Origin: Ursus arctos
Lineage: Eukaryota; Chordata; Mammalia; Carnivora; Ursidae
Assembly: GCF_023065955.2 (NCBI RefSeq)
Contig: NW_026622863.1
Coordinates: 41,150,177 to 41,214,176 of the forward strand
Length of the DNA stretch: 64,000 nt
Direction of reading: 5' to 3'
How positions within the stretch are numbered: position 1 is the first letter of the stretch; every line of letters starts with the position of its first letter. Positions 31,937 to 42,342 of this stretch are shown one piece after another. Position numbers and translations under genes: made by a program. The notes below the pieces were generated by a model, which did not search any database, was not told where the DNA came from, and worked only from the letters and a program-made list of their open reading frames with translations.

Positions 31937-33918
31937 TCAGAAGCGGCCATGCCGGTGGTCTGGGGAACGTCGTCGGTTTCTTTCTCGGGGACGGTGGCCA
32001 GTATGGGACCTCGGGGGTGACCTGGGGACAGGAGTGGAGAGATGAGGATTAGAGCTGTAAGGAGTGCTGCACAGTTCCCCAGGTCTGCCTCTCTGCTCTG
32101 GGATGGGGCAGGTAACCAGAGTTCCTGAGTGGTATCAGGACAGGTTCTCAGGGACTGATCTCCAGATTGGAGATCCAGACTGGTCTTGTGTTTGGGGCTT
32201 TGGAGTTCCAGCTGGTTTGGGGGTTGAGACTCAGGCGCTGGTCTTTGGATGGTGCTCAGAGCCAGTCTTGGGATACAAAAGAGAGACACTGTTATTGGGG
32301 CATAGGATCAGGTCCATCTCAGGGTATAAAGGCCTTAGGGTATGAGATGTCTTGACAAGCTAGTCCTGAGGTACCTGCGTCTGGGTCCCCGCCCATACAG
32401 CTGACGTCGGAGGTTCCGGGAGATGGGCCGCAGGTGCATGAAGTTGCAGAAGCCACCGCGGGTACATTCCCTGGGTGGAGGATGGATGGATGGACGAGGC
32501 TGTTGTCAATGACAGCACCCCAACACACAGGAGTCTGGGACTCCAGGTGCCCACCCCACGCCCGTACTACCATACCCCATCTCATACTGCCGGCAGCATG
32601 ACTCCCGGAAGTCGGTGACAGGAGACAGCTCAGCATGCACAGCCTGCCCGTTGAACCAGCGGTTATTGAGTTCAGCCACCGCCCGCTCTGCATCCTCCTC
32701 ACGCCGAAACTGAGGGGAAAGTCGATCAGGGTCAGCAATCAAACTCAGAAGTCTTAGGGGATCGGTTAGCAGCTCTGGGCTGGGCTGGATTTAGTGATGG
32801 ACTTCAAGCTGTGAGGCTTCCGTGGTGGCCATCAGGCACTGAAATGCCTCCACATCTAGGCTCTAATGTGGGGACAGCAGGCACCTTGACATAGACATTG
32901 CCCACGAGGTGGTCCCCCAGGTTGTCGCACACGTTCATCTCTTCAATCTCCCCGTACTTCTCCTGCAGCTCCGTGAACACCTCCTGCGGAAGACCAGGAG
33001 GAGCTCAGCTGAACTCCTGCTCCACAGGAAACTCAACCCATCCCTTGCCAATCCTCACCTCGAAGAAGTTATCATAGTGTTCTTGAACCTCCACGTCGCT
33101 CACGTGACCTGGAGGAGGGGGCAGGGTGAAATCAGGGGGTGGCCTGCTGGCGGCTGTCCGCCCTGCCCCCAAGACCGGTCCCTCACTCACAGTGCGATCC
33201 ATCTGCGGTTTGGGCAGTGTTCTGTGGATTCCGGTACAGGTTGAGCAGCACTATGGTCTGAACAGAATTTAAAGGGGGCGGGGCCTGAGCGCATGCAAAG
33301 GGGTGAGGTGAGGTATGAAGGTTGGGGGTGAGACTTGGCAACAGAGAAGAAGTCTAAGCATCTTGAGTGCATCAGCGATGCTTGCCCCTAAGGAAACCAG
33401 AATAGACACCTAGCAGTCAGGGACAGCCCAGCGGTGTGATTTGTACGTACGGGGGCGTGGCCAAGTTCCTGGGAGAAGGGCCTGAAGGAGGGGGAGGAAC
33501 CTGCAGAGGCCCGACAAGAAAAAAGCCGATGGTGGGGTGGGGCTTAGAAATCCGGAAAAGGCGGGACCTCGTGGTGATGGACAACAGAAGGGGAAACGGC
33601 CGGGAGGCGTTAACCCTCAAGGCTCCGTGCCGGGTCTCACCTGGCTGAAAGTCGGTTTGTTGTGAAGCCGGGAGCACCGGTCCCCGTGCCGGCAGGCCCC
33701 GATCTTAAAGTAAAAAGAGCAGTTAACCCTGGAAGAGGTGCAAAGACAGAGGTGAACCGAGGGCCGGGGAGGCTGGACACCCCAGAAACACCGCCCAACG
33801 CCTCCCAGCCACCAGGGAACCAAACGTTCCGGTCCCGGCCCCCGCAAGGGGCCACTCCCTGCGCCCGTTCTCACTTGTCCTTCTCAGTCCCGAATATCGA
33901 AGCTAAATATTCAGCCAT
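31937..33918 (-). CDS. U2AF1L4: U2AF1L4 (U2AF26), 3' splice-site recognition factor
   Basis: Family knowledge: a paralogue of U2AF1 that pairs with U2AF2 to recognise the AG of 3' splice sites. Exons on the minus strand: 33918-33875, 33728-33641, 33257-33191, 33108-33059, 32983-32885, 32709-32576, 32470-32375, 32021-31937. Sum 663 nt, 220 residues, equal to human. Start [15 protein letters not shown]. First CCCH zinc finger: [21 protein letters not shown]. Atypical RRM (UHM) in exons 3-6, with the [19 protein letters not shown]-like core. Second CCCH finger: [20 protein letters not shown]. The C-terminal Arg/Ser/Pro/His tail ends DHRHGRF. All eight exons join with GT-AG and an unbroken frame. 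The gene is head to head with PSENEN, with 533 bp between start codons. Exons 6 and 7 total 230 nt, so skipping both shifts the frame. Confidence 0.95.
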
Positions 33919-34451
33919 TTTTACCCGAACCCTCCAACTCTGGCTGCTCTCACGTCATTTCCGTTCCTTAAGAGCATTGGGAAGTGTAGTTCGTCGCTGC
34001 CTCCCGACACAGCACGCGCTCAGAAACTGCCTACTGCGCTTGCGTGTTAGAGGCTTGAGCCCTCCCGGCAAAAATCACCGCCTGGAGTTCCCCGAAAGCG
34101 CATGCGTGCAGCGTTGCCGCATCCAAAAAGACTACAAACTCCAGAGATACTTGCGCTCTGTCGCGCAAACGTCCGGAGTTGAAAGTGGCAAAGGCTTCCA
34201 AGCGGAGGAAGTAGACGGCACCGGTGAGTTGGGGGCCGTTCGCGCACCCGAATAAACATGAAGAGCGTTCAACCCAGTCAGCTTGCTGGTGGGGGCCGGG
34301 GTACCCTTCTTTCAGCAAATCCACCCTTCAGTTTATCGGCGTTTTGTCGTAATAGGGGCGTGGTTGTTCGCGATCCCTGCATCTGTCATTTGGGGTCAAG
34401 GCTTGGCTCCTGCCCTACATACCCGCGGGACAACTCTGTCTCAGCGCAACT
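33919..34451. promoter_or_regulatory. Shared U2AF1L4 / PSENEN bidirectional promoter
   Basis: 533 bp separate the two start codons on opposite strands. There is no TATA box in the expected position. GFY/ZNF143-like elements lie at 33974-33992 (-) and 34129-34145 (+), with CpG-containing sequence around. A plausible noncoding PSENEN exon ends with CCG|GTGAGT at 34223, and an acceptor (cttcttTCAG) ends at 34315, before the coding ATG at 34452. The UTR splicing is inferred. Confidence 0.7.
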
Positions 34452-35347
34452 ATGAACTTGGAGCGGGTGTCTAACGAGGAGAAGTTGAATCTGTGCCGGA
34501 AGTACTATCTGGGTAAGGGCCGGTTCCTAGGATCCCAACAGAGAAGGGACCGGACTAGAGCGCCTGAGGGAAGAGAGCCCGGGGGCCTGGATTCTTGAGT
34601 CTAAGGGATAAAGCGACTGGGGTTGCGGACTCCTGGGTCTGAGGGAAGGGCCTGGGACCTGAGGGAAGAGGAAGCTGGGGCCTCAGCTTCTGGGTCCCAA
34701 GAGACGGGAAGAGTTGGTCCGGACTTTGGGTCCTGAGGAAGAGATGAATGAGGAGTCAGATTTTGGGGCCCTAGGGAGGGGCCAGGATTTCTAAGTCTCT
34801 GATAGCAGAGATTTCCATTTGAACTTGGGTATGGGAGAGGGCCTTCCGTCCTCTAGGTGGGAGTTGGGGGCGGGGGGAGGGGGGAGGATCGTCACTGCCT
34901 TACATTCCAGTTTGTTTGCTTTTTTTCTCTCTTAGGCGGATTTGCTTTCCTGCCTTTTCTCTGGTTGGTCAACATCTTCTGGTTCTTCCGAGAGGCCTTC
35001 CTTGTCCCAGCATACACGGAGCAGAGCCAAATCAAAGGCTGTGAGTCCAGGGCACAGATGAAGGGAAGCCATCAGGTGTTGGAAGGGAATGATGGAGGTT
35101 CCAGAATTCTGGTTCTCTGGGAGAGAAGAGAGGCCCAGCGGTTGGGTTGGGGAGAGACCAGAGAGCAGGTGGAGGCCAACTTTACCCATTCCTGTTCCCT
35201 TTTATAGATGTCTGGCGCTCAGCTGTGGGCTTCCTCTTCTGGGTGATTGTGCTCACCACCTGGATCACCATCTTCCAGATCTACCGGCCCCGTTGGGGCG
35301 CCCTTGGTGACTACCTCTCCTTCACCATACCCCTGGGTACTCCGTGA
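34452..35347 (+). CDS. PSENEN: PSENEN (PEN-2), gamma-secretase subunit
   Basis: Family knowledge: PEN-2 is a 101-residue membrane protein that stabilises presenilin and is needed for its endoproteolysis in gamma-secretase, which cuts Notch and APP. Coding exons: 34452-34512, 34936-35040, 35208-35347; 306 nt, 101 residues, exactly the usual length. It begins [20 protein letters not shown]. It has the hydrophobic hairpin/re-entrant region ([18 protein letters not shown]), a loop with EQSQIKGYVWRSAVG and the second membrane segment ([15 protein letters not shown]). It ends with the conserved [13 protein letters not shown] tail required for complex assembly. No odd residues seen. Confidence 0.97.
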
Positions 35348-35469
35348 TAGTTTCCTCTGCACAGGCCTGGGACCTTCTCATTCACCCAGGATGGGCTCCT
35401 CTACTCTAAGCTCACTCTCAAACCCCTAAGACTTTTTCCCATTTCCTGTGTTCTTTGCTGACATCCCCC

Positions 35470-35475
35470 AATAAA
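35470..35475 (+). terminator. PSENEN: PSENEN polyadenylation signal AATAAA
   Basis: AATAAA 123 bp beyond the stop, preceded by ccccc. It implies a short 3'UTR. Confidence 0.8.
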
Positions 35476-36290
35476 GGACTCTAATTCTCTATATTGACTT
35501 TATGGATCTTTTGGAGGTTGAAGCATAAAATGGTTTTTAATATTCAGAAATACGTATTGAATGCCCATTTTGTGCCAGGCTTAGTGCTTCGCACATTCTG
35601 TGCAATCCTTCATTCTTTGCACCCTCTGAAATAGGAACTTTCCTGCTCAGGAACCCTATTTTACAGATGCAGAACTAGGAAAGGAATAATGCTTGCACTG
35701 CTAGGGGCTTTTATCCTCTGCTGGTGTGTGAATTTGAAAACTGTACTTTCCCACTTGTTCTCAGTATTCTCATCAGAAATGTGGATATCAGTGCTACCTC
35801 CTAGAATTTGTCTAAGCCAAACCATATGTGGTAAATGGAAGTTTCCCATTTTCTGAAGATGTCCGCAGCAATAGACATAGCCAAGAGCTTTATCAGAGAA
35901 GGCTTTCTTGACCATCTTATTTAAAATTTCAATCCCTACCTTGGTACTCCCTATGTGCCTTCAGGTTGTATCCTTTCTCATTTCATTTCATTTAAAATAT
36001 TCCACTGTTTCTTGTAATCTTACATCCTCTAAAATATACGCTCTATTACGGCAAGAGCTTTTGTTTTGTTCAGTGCAGCGTCCCCAGTGCCTAGAAGAGT
36101 GCCGGGCACACTACTAAACATTTCCTAAATAAATGAGGTTGTGCCTGAAGAGAGATTAAGAGGTAGCTGGCACCTAGCGAGTGCTCAGTAAGATTGAACA
36201 GGCCTACCTCCAGACTTCTCTTCCTCAGGGACAAGAAGGTCTCCCACAGTTAAATAAACCCTGTCAATAGCTAAGTTGGTGTTACGCAAA
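35476..36290. other. PSENEN-LIN37 spacer with MIR/L2-like remnant
   Basis: About 35520-35690 looks like a reversed MIR/L2 fragment (ttttgtgccaggcttagtgc and attttacagatgcagaacta). 35900-36130 is AT-rich with another LINE-like phrase (cagtgcctagaagagtgcc). No exon was seen. Confidence 0.5.
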
Positions 36291-36759
36291 GCTTCTAACA
36301 CTACAAGTTCCAAGAAGCCTTGCGAAGCCCTCATCCTACATCACCCACCGTGCCACGCGCGGCGCAGGCGCCCTTACTCTGGCTGAGTCTCGGGAGCTGG
36401 AACTACACCTCCCAGGAAGCGCTCCGGGATGTCGTTGATTTGTTTCCGGAAACGGGGCCTCGAAAGGTGGGACTTAGACCTGGGAGCCGATGGAGGCAGC
36501 TGTCAATTGGTCAGGGACGAGATCGACGGTTGCACTGACAAATGGAAATAGGCAATTGCCAAAAGGGCCCGCCCACAGAAGGGAAAGTAGTGGAGGTGGC
36601 AGCAGCAGTAGCGGTCGCCGCCGGACACTGCTCACCGCGGAGGACTGGCTGCGCACAAAGCTTATCTTGACCTCTTCCCGTCTGCCTTCAGCCTTGATTT
36701 GTGACCCTGGGCTCTTCTGGGCTCCTCTGACCCAGCTAGCCACACCTCAGACCCAAACC
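36291..36759 (+). promoter_or_regulatory. LIN37: LIN37 promoter and 5'UTR
   Basis: It carries two GFY/ZNF143-like elements on the plus strand (about 36298-36316, actacaagttccaaga type; 36400-36418, aactacacctcccaggaag), ETS-like CCGGAA (36446-36451) and CpG-rich sequence from 36350. There is no TATA box. An ATG at 36490 is in frame with the LIN37 start but has a poor context. Confidence 0.6.
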
Positions 36760-39700
36760 ATGTTCCCGGTGAAGGTGAAAGTGGAGAAATCAGGTGAGGA
36801 CCCCGAGGTAGGGGGCTTTTAGGGGAGCACCGACCGAGCAGGGTACGGGAGTCCCGAAAGACAGGATTATCGCGATAAGACGGACCACGCGACTTCTTCC
36901 TGCCGCCCTTGTGACTATCGCCATGTCAGGCATGGAACGATTCTTGCCATCTTCATACCTTACCGGTTTGTGCTCTAGGTAGCGTTGAGATTGAATGGTG
37001 GTGGCTCAAACTGTGTGGTGCGGTAAGACATGGGGATCCCGAGCCGTGTGACTCTGAAAGGACTCTTCTTGGCTCTGCCTCAGTTTCCCTATTTCCAGCA
37101 GTGGTCAAGCATTGTGCTCAGCGCCTGAAGTACAAGGAAGCTTTTAATCCTGGCAGTCACTGTAGCCCAGTAATCCTAGGAAGTAGGAAACGTGGTGGAT
37201 GGGGAAACCGACGCTGAGAGAGAGGAAGTCATTTTGAGTTGGGTCCAAGTTGATGGGAAACCAGGACTGGCACGTTGAGGGTGGTGAGAGAGGCATGGAA
37301 TCCAGACCAGGGCGGGGAGTAAAATGATGTGTAGGGTGTTAGATGGTATAAGTGGTAATACAATGAAGCAGAACGTAAGATCTGACAAGACGAGGGAAAG
37401 GGCTATGAGGATAGGTGAGGGAACAGCAAATCAGACCAAGGAAATAGCTCTGAAGAGGCCCTGAGGTGGAAGACTCATCTGGCTTGTGCAAGGAGGAGCA
37501 GGGAGGCCAGTGTGGCTGGAGCAGAGGGAGTGCAGTGGGGAGCAGGAGGGAATGACAGATCCTGTGGGCCCAAGTTAGGACTTTAGCTTTTGCTCTGATG
37601 GAAATGGGGAGCCAAGGGCGAGTTTGGAGCTGAGGAGTGAGTTACTAAAATGAGTTTAGTGAGTTACTAAAAATGCCCCCCAAATGCCAAAAAAAAACTT
37701 GGGTCAGAGAGTAAAAGCCTGGCCACAAATGATGGTTGGGGGGGCAGGGGTAGGCAGGGTCATGGGAGCCTGTGAACATTGGGCCAAAGAGCTCAGTCCT
37801 GGGGCTCTTCAGAGTTGTGGAGTGTTCTAAGCCGGAGAGCGTTGGTTTGGTTTTCTGGCCACCTTGTGAAGGGTAGATCAGAGGAGGAGATTGAGTCTGG
37901 GAGTCCAGGAGAAGGAAGGGAGAGGACCGGGGTAGGGAGGAGGTAGGTGGAGAGACACTCAGGAGGCCAAGTGGACAGGCCATGGGGTTGGTGAGCTGCG
38001 GTGCGGGAGGGTAAGAGGGACTGGGGGACATTGGGGCTACCCCCGAAGTGGGGGCCCAGGAAAAGGGGTAAAGTTTAGAGAGGCACTGAGGCTAGTGTGG
38101 GACCCAGTAGATGGTAGGGGCCTAGGGGATGTCCAGGGAAAGGTATCTAGGAGACCATGGGATCCCAAGGTCTAAGGTTCAGGAAAGAAGCAGGAGCTAG
38201 GGAAAGAGATGTGGGTATGATCTATACCTTGGCTCCTGCCCAGGGCTCTTTGCTAGAATCTTAGCTGCCCTTAAGCCCTTCCCCCCACCCTGTCTCTCCT
38301 CAGTGATGTTGGGAATCCCTGTGTCTCCCCATCCAAGGGCTGGTAAAGCATGTCCCCAGGTATCCTTCCAGGCTTTGAGCACTGGGCCAGAGTGAAGCTA
38401 GGTACTGGTTGGAAGAGGAGAGCAAACGCCCCACAAGGGCAAGAGGAGAATATTTATAATATCACATCCTTAAGTTTTATGATGAGGGGAAGTAAACACA
38501 CAGGCTGACAGAGCCAGGAATACAGGAAGCTGGGCCCAGATATCATTTCCTGACGGGGGAGGGGGGAGCCAAAAATGGATATTTTAGGTGCAATCTCCGA
38601 ATTATTAAATGTTTTCCATTCAGATTTAGTTGAGATTTAAAATAACACCACTGCTTCAGCCAAACAAAGCACATCTGGGGGCTAGATTCTGCACCCAGTT
38701 TGAGTCTCTGCCTTATAATGTCAGCTGTGGAGCCAGATGGCCTGTGTGCAAATCCTCAGCCCTGCAATTTCTTCGCTGTGTGACTTTGAGCAAGTAGCCT
38801 AACTTCTCTGTGCCTCCGTTTCATCATACATAAGATGGGGATAATCATATCTACCTGTCAGAGTTATTGTGAAAATGTAACGGGGTTAACGTGTGTGATG
38901 TGCTTGGAACAATTCTTGGCACATAAAAGTACTCTGTACAACTTACTGTTAATGCATGCTGCTAAGAGATTCACATACATCATAGGTTTACTTAAACCTC
39001 AAAACAGTCCTTGCAGATAGGTATCATTGGGAGACCTAGTTTCAAGATGAGGAAACAGGCTAGGTGAGGTAAGGTGGCTTGCCTGTGGTCACACACGAGC
39101 ATGTGGGACAGCCCTGGAACCCAGCACTCTTGCTCAGTTGTCCTTGCCCACTGCATTCTCTCAGCATACCTGGCCCCTGGCCCAGTTGGCTGCCCACCTG
39201 CCTTGGGCCTGGGAACTGAGTCCTGCTCGGTATCTTCTTCCCCAGAGTTGGAGATGGCCAAGGCCCGGAACCAACTTGATGCTGTTTTGCAATGTCTGCT
39301 GGAGAAGAGCCACATGGACAGGTTGGGACCTGGCCAGGCACGGGTCGCAGGGGGTTGGGGGTCCTGGCAAGTTGGACCCTCCAGTCCTGGGCGGATCTGG
39401 GTGGGACCCCAGAGGCTGGATTAGGGAGCAAGGATCCCAGTGGACAAGCCACTCAGCACCTTCCCACTCGGCTCTGGGAACCCCAAGCCCATAGTTCTCT
39501 TCTGCTACCAGGGAGCGTCTGGAGGAGGAAGCTGGGAAAACCCCCTCGGACACCCACAACAAGTAAGTTTCGTGGATGGGATCTGGATCTGAGCATTTGT
39601 GATGGACAACTTCCTCCCTCATCCAAGCCCTGACCACCGTTCTCCGTGCTTCCTCCACCGTAGTCCTCCACCCTGCATGTACAGAGACTCTGTGGCAGCA

Positions 39701-41330
39701 GAAGCTTAGGTTCCCTCATGGTTGCCACCTACAGCCCCGGAGGCGTGAGCGGGACTCAGGGTCTAAGGGGTTGGTGGGGTCCACGTGAACATCTCAGGAT
39801 CCCCAGGGGCGCCCTCGAGGGCCAGTCTGCTGACACCTTGTCTCTCCCCACAGGGATTGTTCTGTTGCAGCCACTGGCAAACGGTAAGGTGGCAGGGGCC
39901 CCAGCCGACTGACGAGAAGTTCCCAACCCCCACCCTGGTCCTGATGTTCTCCTGCCCCACACAGGCCATCCGCCCGCTTCCCCCACCAGCGAAGGAAGAA
40001 GAGGAGGGAGATGGATGACGGGCTGGCTGAGGGAGGGCCACAGCGATCCAGTGAGTAGGCAGTGGCCGGAGAGGGCAGGCGGTGACAGGGAGCTGTGTGA
40101 GGTTGTTCACACACCTTCCCCTCCTGTTACCCTAGACACGTATGTGATCAAGCTGTTTGACCGGAGTGTGGACTTGGCTCAGTTCAGTGAGAACACGCCC
40201 CTGTACCCAATCTGCCGAGCCTGGATGCGCAACAGCCCCTCCGTGCGCGAGCGTGAACGCTCACCCAGCTCACCACTGCCCCCACTGCCTGAAGATGAGG
40301 AGGTTGGATGTGGGGTGGGCCCCCCTCCCAGCAGCCAGTGGGTAGATGGTTAGAGGTGTCCTCTCCCAAAGCTGGTGGGATAGATGCGCACAGGTCTCCG
40401 TGTCCCACAGTGATTTCTCGATCCGGTGAGGCACACGGATGTGAACCCTTTGGCCAAGGGTATGGATGGAACCCCTTAAAGTAGACAGACATGACTACCT
40501 GGCCTGAGAGGGAGAGGGGACAGGGTTTCCTTGGGCAGGTAGATGTGAACTCCAAGATCAGAGGTCCCCAAAAGCTGGGGGGCTTGACAGAGATCCTTAC
40601 TGCAAACAGGTGCAGCCACCTGGCCTAGGGGAGCAGATGGGGGTTACTGGGCTGGGTAGGAGTGATTGGGGGTCCCTGGGCTGGACAGAATACAGGCAGG
40701 GATCCCTGGAGCAGACCTTTCTTTGGCATGGCTCTTAAGACAGTCCCTGGTGAAACCCTCCTGTCTGCTGTCACTGGGAAAGGCAGGAGGGGTGAAGTGT
40801 GTACTGCTGGCCCTCTTCTCAAACTCTCTTGGGCCTGGTGTGGGGCCCTTGCGTCCGCAGAGTTCAGAGGTCACCAACAGCAAGAGTCGTGATGTGTACA
40901 AGCTGCCTCCACCCACAGCCCCTGGGCCACTTGGAGATGCTTGCAGATCCCGAATTCCATCCCCCCTGCAGCCTGAGACGCAGGGTACCCCTGAGGATGA
41001 GGTGGGTATGCAGGCTGGCCCAGGGCTATGAGGCATATGGTACGGGGCTTGGGCGTGGCCAACCCAGCCTGGCCTCTCTGTCCACGCAGCCCTCCGAGCC
41101 TGAGCCCTCACCATCCACACTCATCTACCGCAACATGCAGCGTTGGAAACGCATCCGCCAGAGGTGAGCGTCCCCAAACCTGTTCGTACTCCTATGGCTT
41201 CTTCCCCAACTGCTGAGTCTTCCCTCTGCTTCTCTACCCCCACCACAGGTGGAAGGAGGCATCTCATCGGAATCAGCTTCGGTACTCAGAAAGCATGAAG
41301 ATCCTACGGGAGATGTATGAGCGACAGTGA
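36760..41330 (+). CDS. LIN37: LIN37, MuvB/DREAM complex subunit
   Basis: Family knowledge: LIN37 is a core MuvB subunit. In DREAM it represses cell-cycle genes in G0/G1, in parallel with RB. Coding exons: 36760-36793, 39246-39321, 39512-39562, 39854-39883, 39965-40050, 40136-40302, 40861-41001, 41090-41163, 41249-41330; 741 nt, 246 residues as in human. It begins [20 protein letters not shown] and contains the basic stretch [12 protein letters not shown]. The conserved central segment [30 protein letters not shown] contacts LIN9/LIN52 in MuvB. A Ser/Pro-rich part follows, and it ends [20 protein letters not shown] and EMYERQ. The start ATG at 36760 was chosen for human identity. Tail to tail with HSPB6. 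Confidence 0.95.
38715..38940 (+). repeat. MIR element in LIN37 intron 1
   Basis: Forward MIR: tggagccagatggcctgtgt, tgtgactttgagcaagtagc, cataagatggggataatcat, then the end ggaacaattcttggcacata. Nearly full-length for the family. Confidence 0.85.
38975..39130 (-). repeat. MIR element, reverse, next to a forward MIR
   Basis: The reversed core is visible (aagatgaggaaacaggctag, ggcttgcctgtggtcacaca, ggaacccagcactcttgc). About 35 bp separate it from the forward MIR at 38715-38940. Confidence 0.8.
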
Positions 41331-41357
41331 TGTTCCCCTGCCCCCCCACATCCCCCC

Positions 41358-41363
41358 AATAAA
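41358..41363 (+). terminator. LIN37: LIN37 polyadenylation signal AATAAA
   Basis: AATAAA 28 bp after the LIN37 stop, followed by T/G-containing sequence. Only about 90 bp separate it from the opposing HSPB6 signal. Confidence 0.85.
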
Positions 41364-41449
41364 CATTCCCCTCCTTCACACCAGCCTCTGCTTGCTCCAG
41401 CCCATATTTCCTGGCCCAGACATAAAGCAGTTGGCACGGCTTTAGCACA

Positions 41450-41455
41450 TTTATT
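41450..41455 (-). terminator. HSPB6: HSPB6 polyadenylation signal AATAAA
   Basis: Plus-strand TTTATT at the 3' end of an inferred HSPB6 3'UTR of about 0.9 kb. It faces the LIN37 signal at 41358. Confidence 0.7.
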
Positions 41456-42342
41456 GGGGGAACGGATGAGGGGATGGGTGGCAGGAAATTCAAGGAGGGA
41501 GGAGGACTGTGGGGTACCAAAGCAAAAGTGGCTGCTTGGTTGAATCTTGGAGAATGAGGGGAGGTATGTGAAAGGTGGGTTACGTGGGATATGTGGTTGG
41601 AGATTTGGGGATTAAGACAGAATGGGGGGGGGTTCTGGTTAGAGTTGGGGGTGGGGCTTAGGATATCCGTGCAGAGTCTGGGGAGATGCGATGGGTATCT
41701 GTGCAGTCTGAGGTTGAGGGTCCTGCTAGGCCCGGAATAGATGTCCAAGGGTGGGGGGTCAGAAAAGGGGTTTAGGAGTCAGGGAGAGGGGTGCTGGGGT
41801 TTCAAGTCACAAGATGGGGGGGGAGTAGATTGTCAGTTGGGATGAGGGGAAGGATCCAGAATCTTGAGAACCAGGCCTTGGATGGTCTGGGATGTTTGAG
41901 GGGTGGAGAGGGATTATGCTTGACTGGCCTAGGGTGGAGGCAGGGCTGTCCACACCATAATCTAGTGTTAGAGGGGGAAGAAGATTAAAATGGGATGTGG
42001 GCATGTTTTAATAGATGAGTCAGAAGGAAGCAGAGGAGGGAGTTTTGAGTGGGTTTATATGCCAAGAAAGGGGTCAGTGGGGCCGGGAGACTGTAGGCTG
42101 AATTGTCCGCGGAGGGCCTGGAAGCTAGGAAGGTGTCAGGAGTTTGAAAGCTGGAGGGGGTGTGAGAACGAGAGTGTCAGTGGAATGGTCTATGTTACCA
42201 GGGCAGTCTACGTGGGAAAGGTCAGGGTAGGATCCCAGATTGGGTGGGTGGTTTTGGCGCGCTCGGGACATCTGGCTGGGCGGAGTCAGGTCGGCTTTAA
42301 AAGAGGGGGCCTGAGGCGGCTCCCGGGGTTCAGGCATGACGC
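41456..42342 (-). other. HSPB6: HSPB6 3' untranslated region
   Basis: About 890 bp between the HSPB6 stop and its best AATAAA. It is C-rich as HSPB6 mRNA (plus-strand GGGG runs). No repeat or open frame of note was found, and no other AATAAA was seen closer to the stop. Confidence 0.5.

Larger units (their letters stand above)
36794..39245 (+). other. LIN37: LIN37 intron 1
   Basis: 2.45 kb. It holds a reversed MIR/L2 fragment (about 37090-37270) and two MIRs in opposite orientation (38715-38940 +, 38975-39130 -). The middle is G-rich low-complexity sequence with no recognised gene. Confidence 0.65.

Noticed and set aside
31645..32020. Long open frame through the U2AF1L4 3'UTR on the minus strand
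   Set aside because: No splice combination of exons 5-7 feeds this frame, and its stop lies beyond the AATAAA at 31769. Probably chance.
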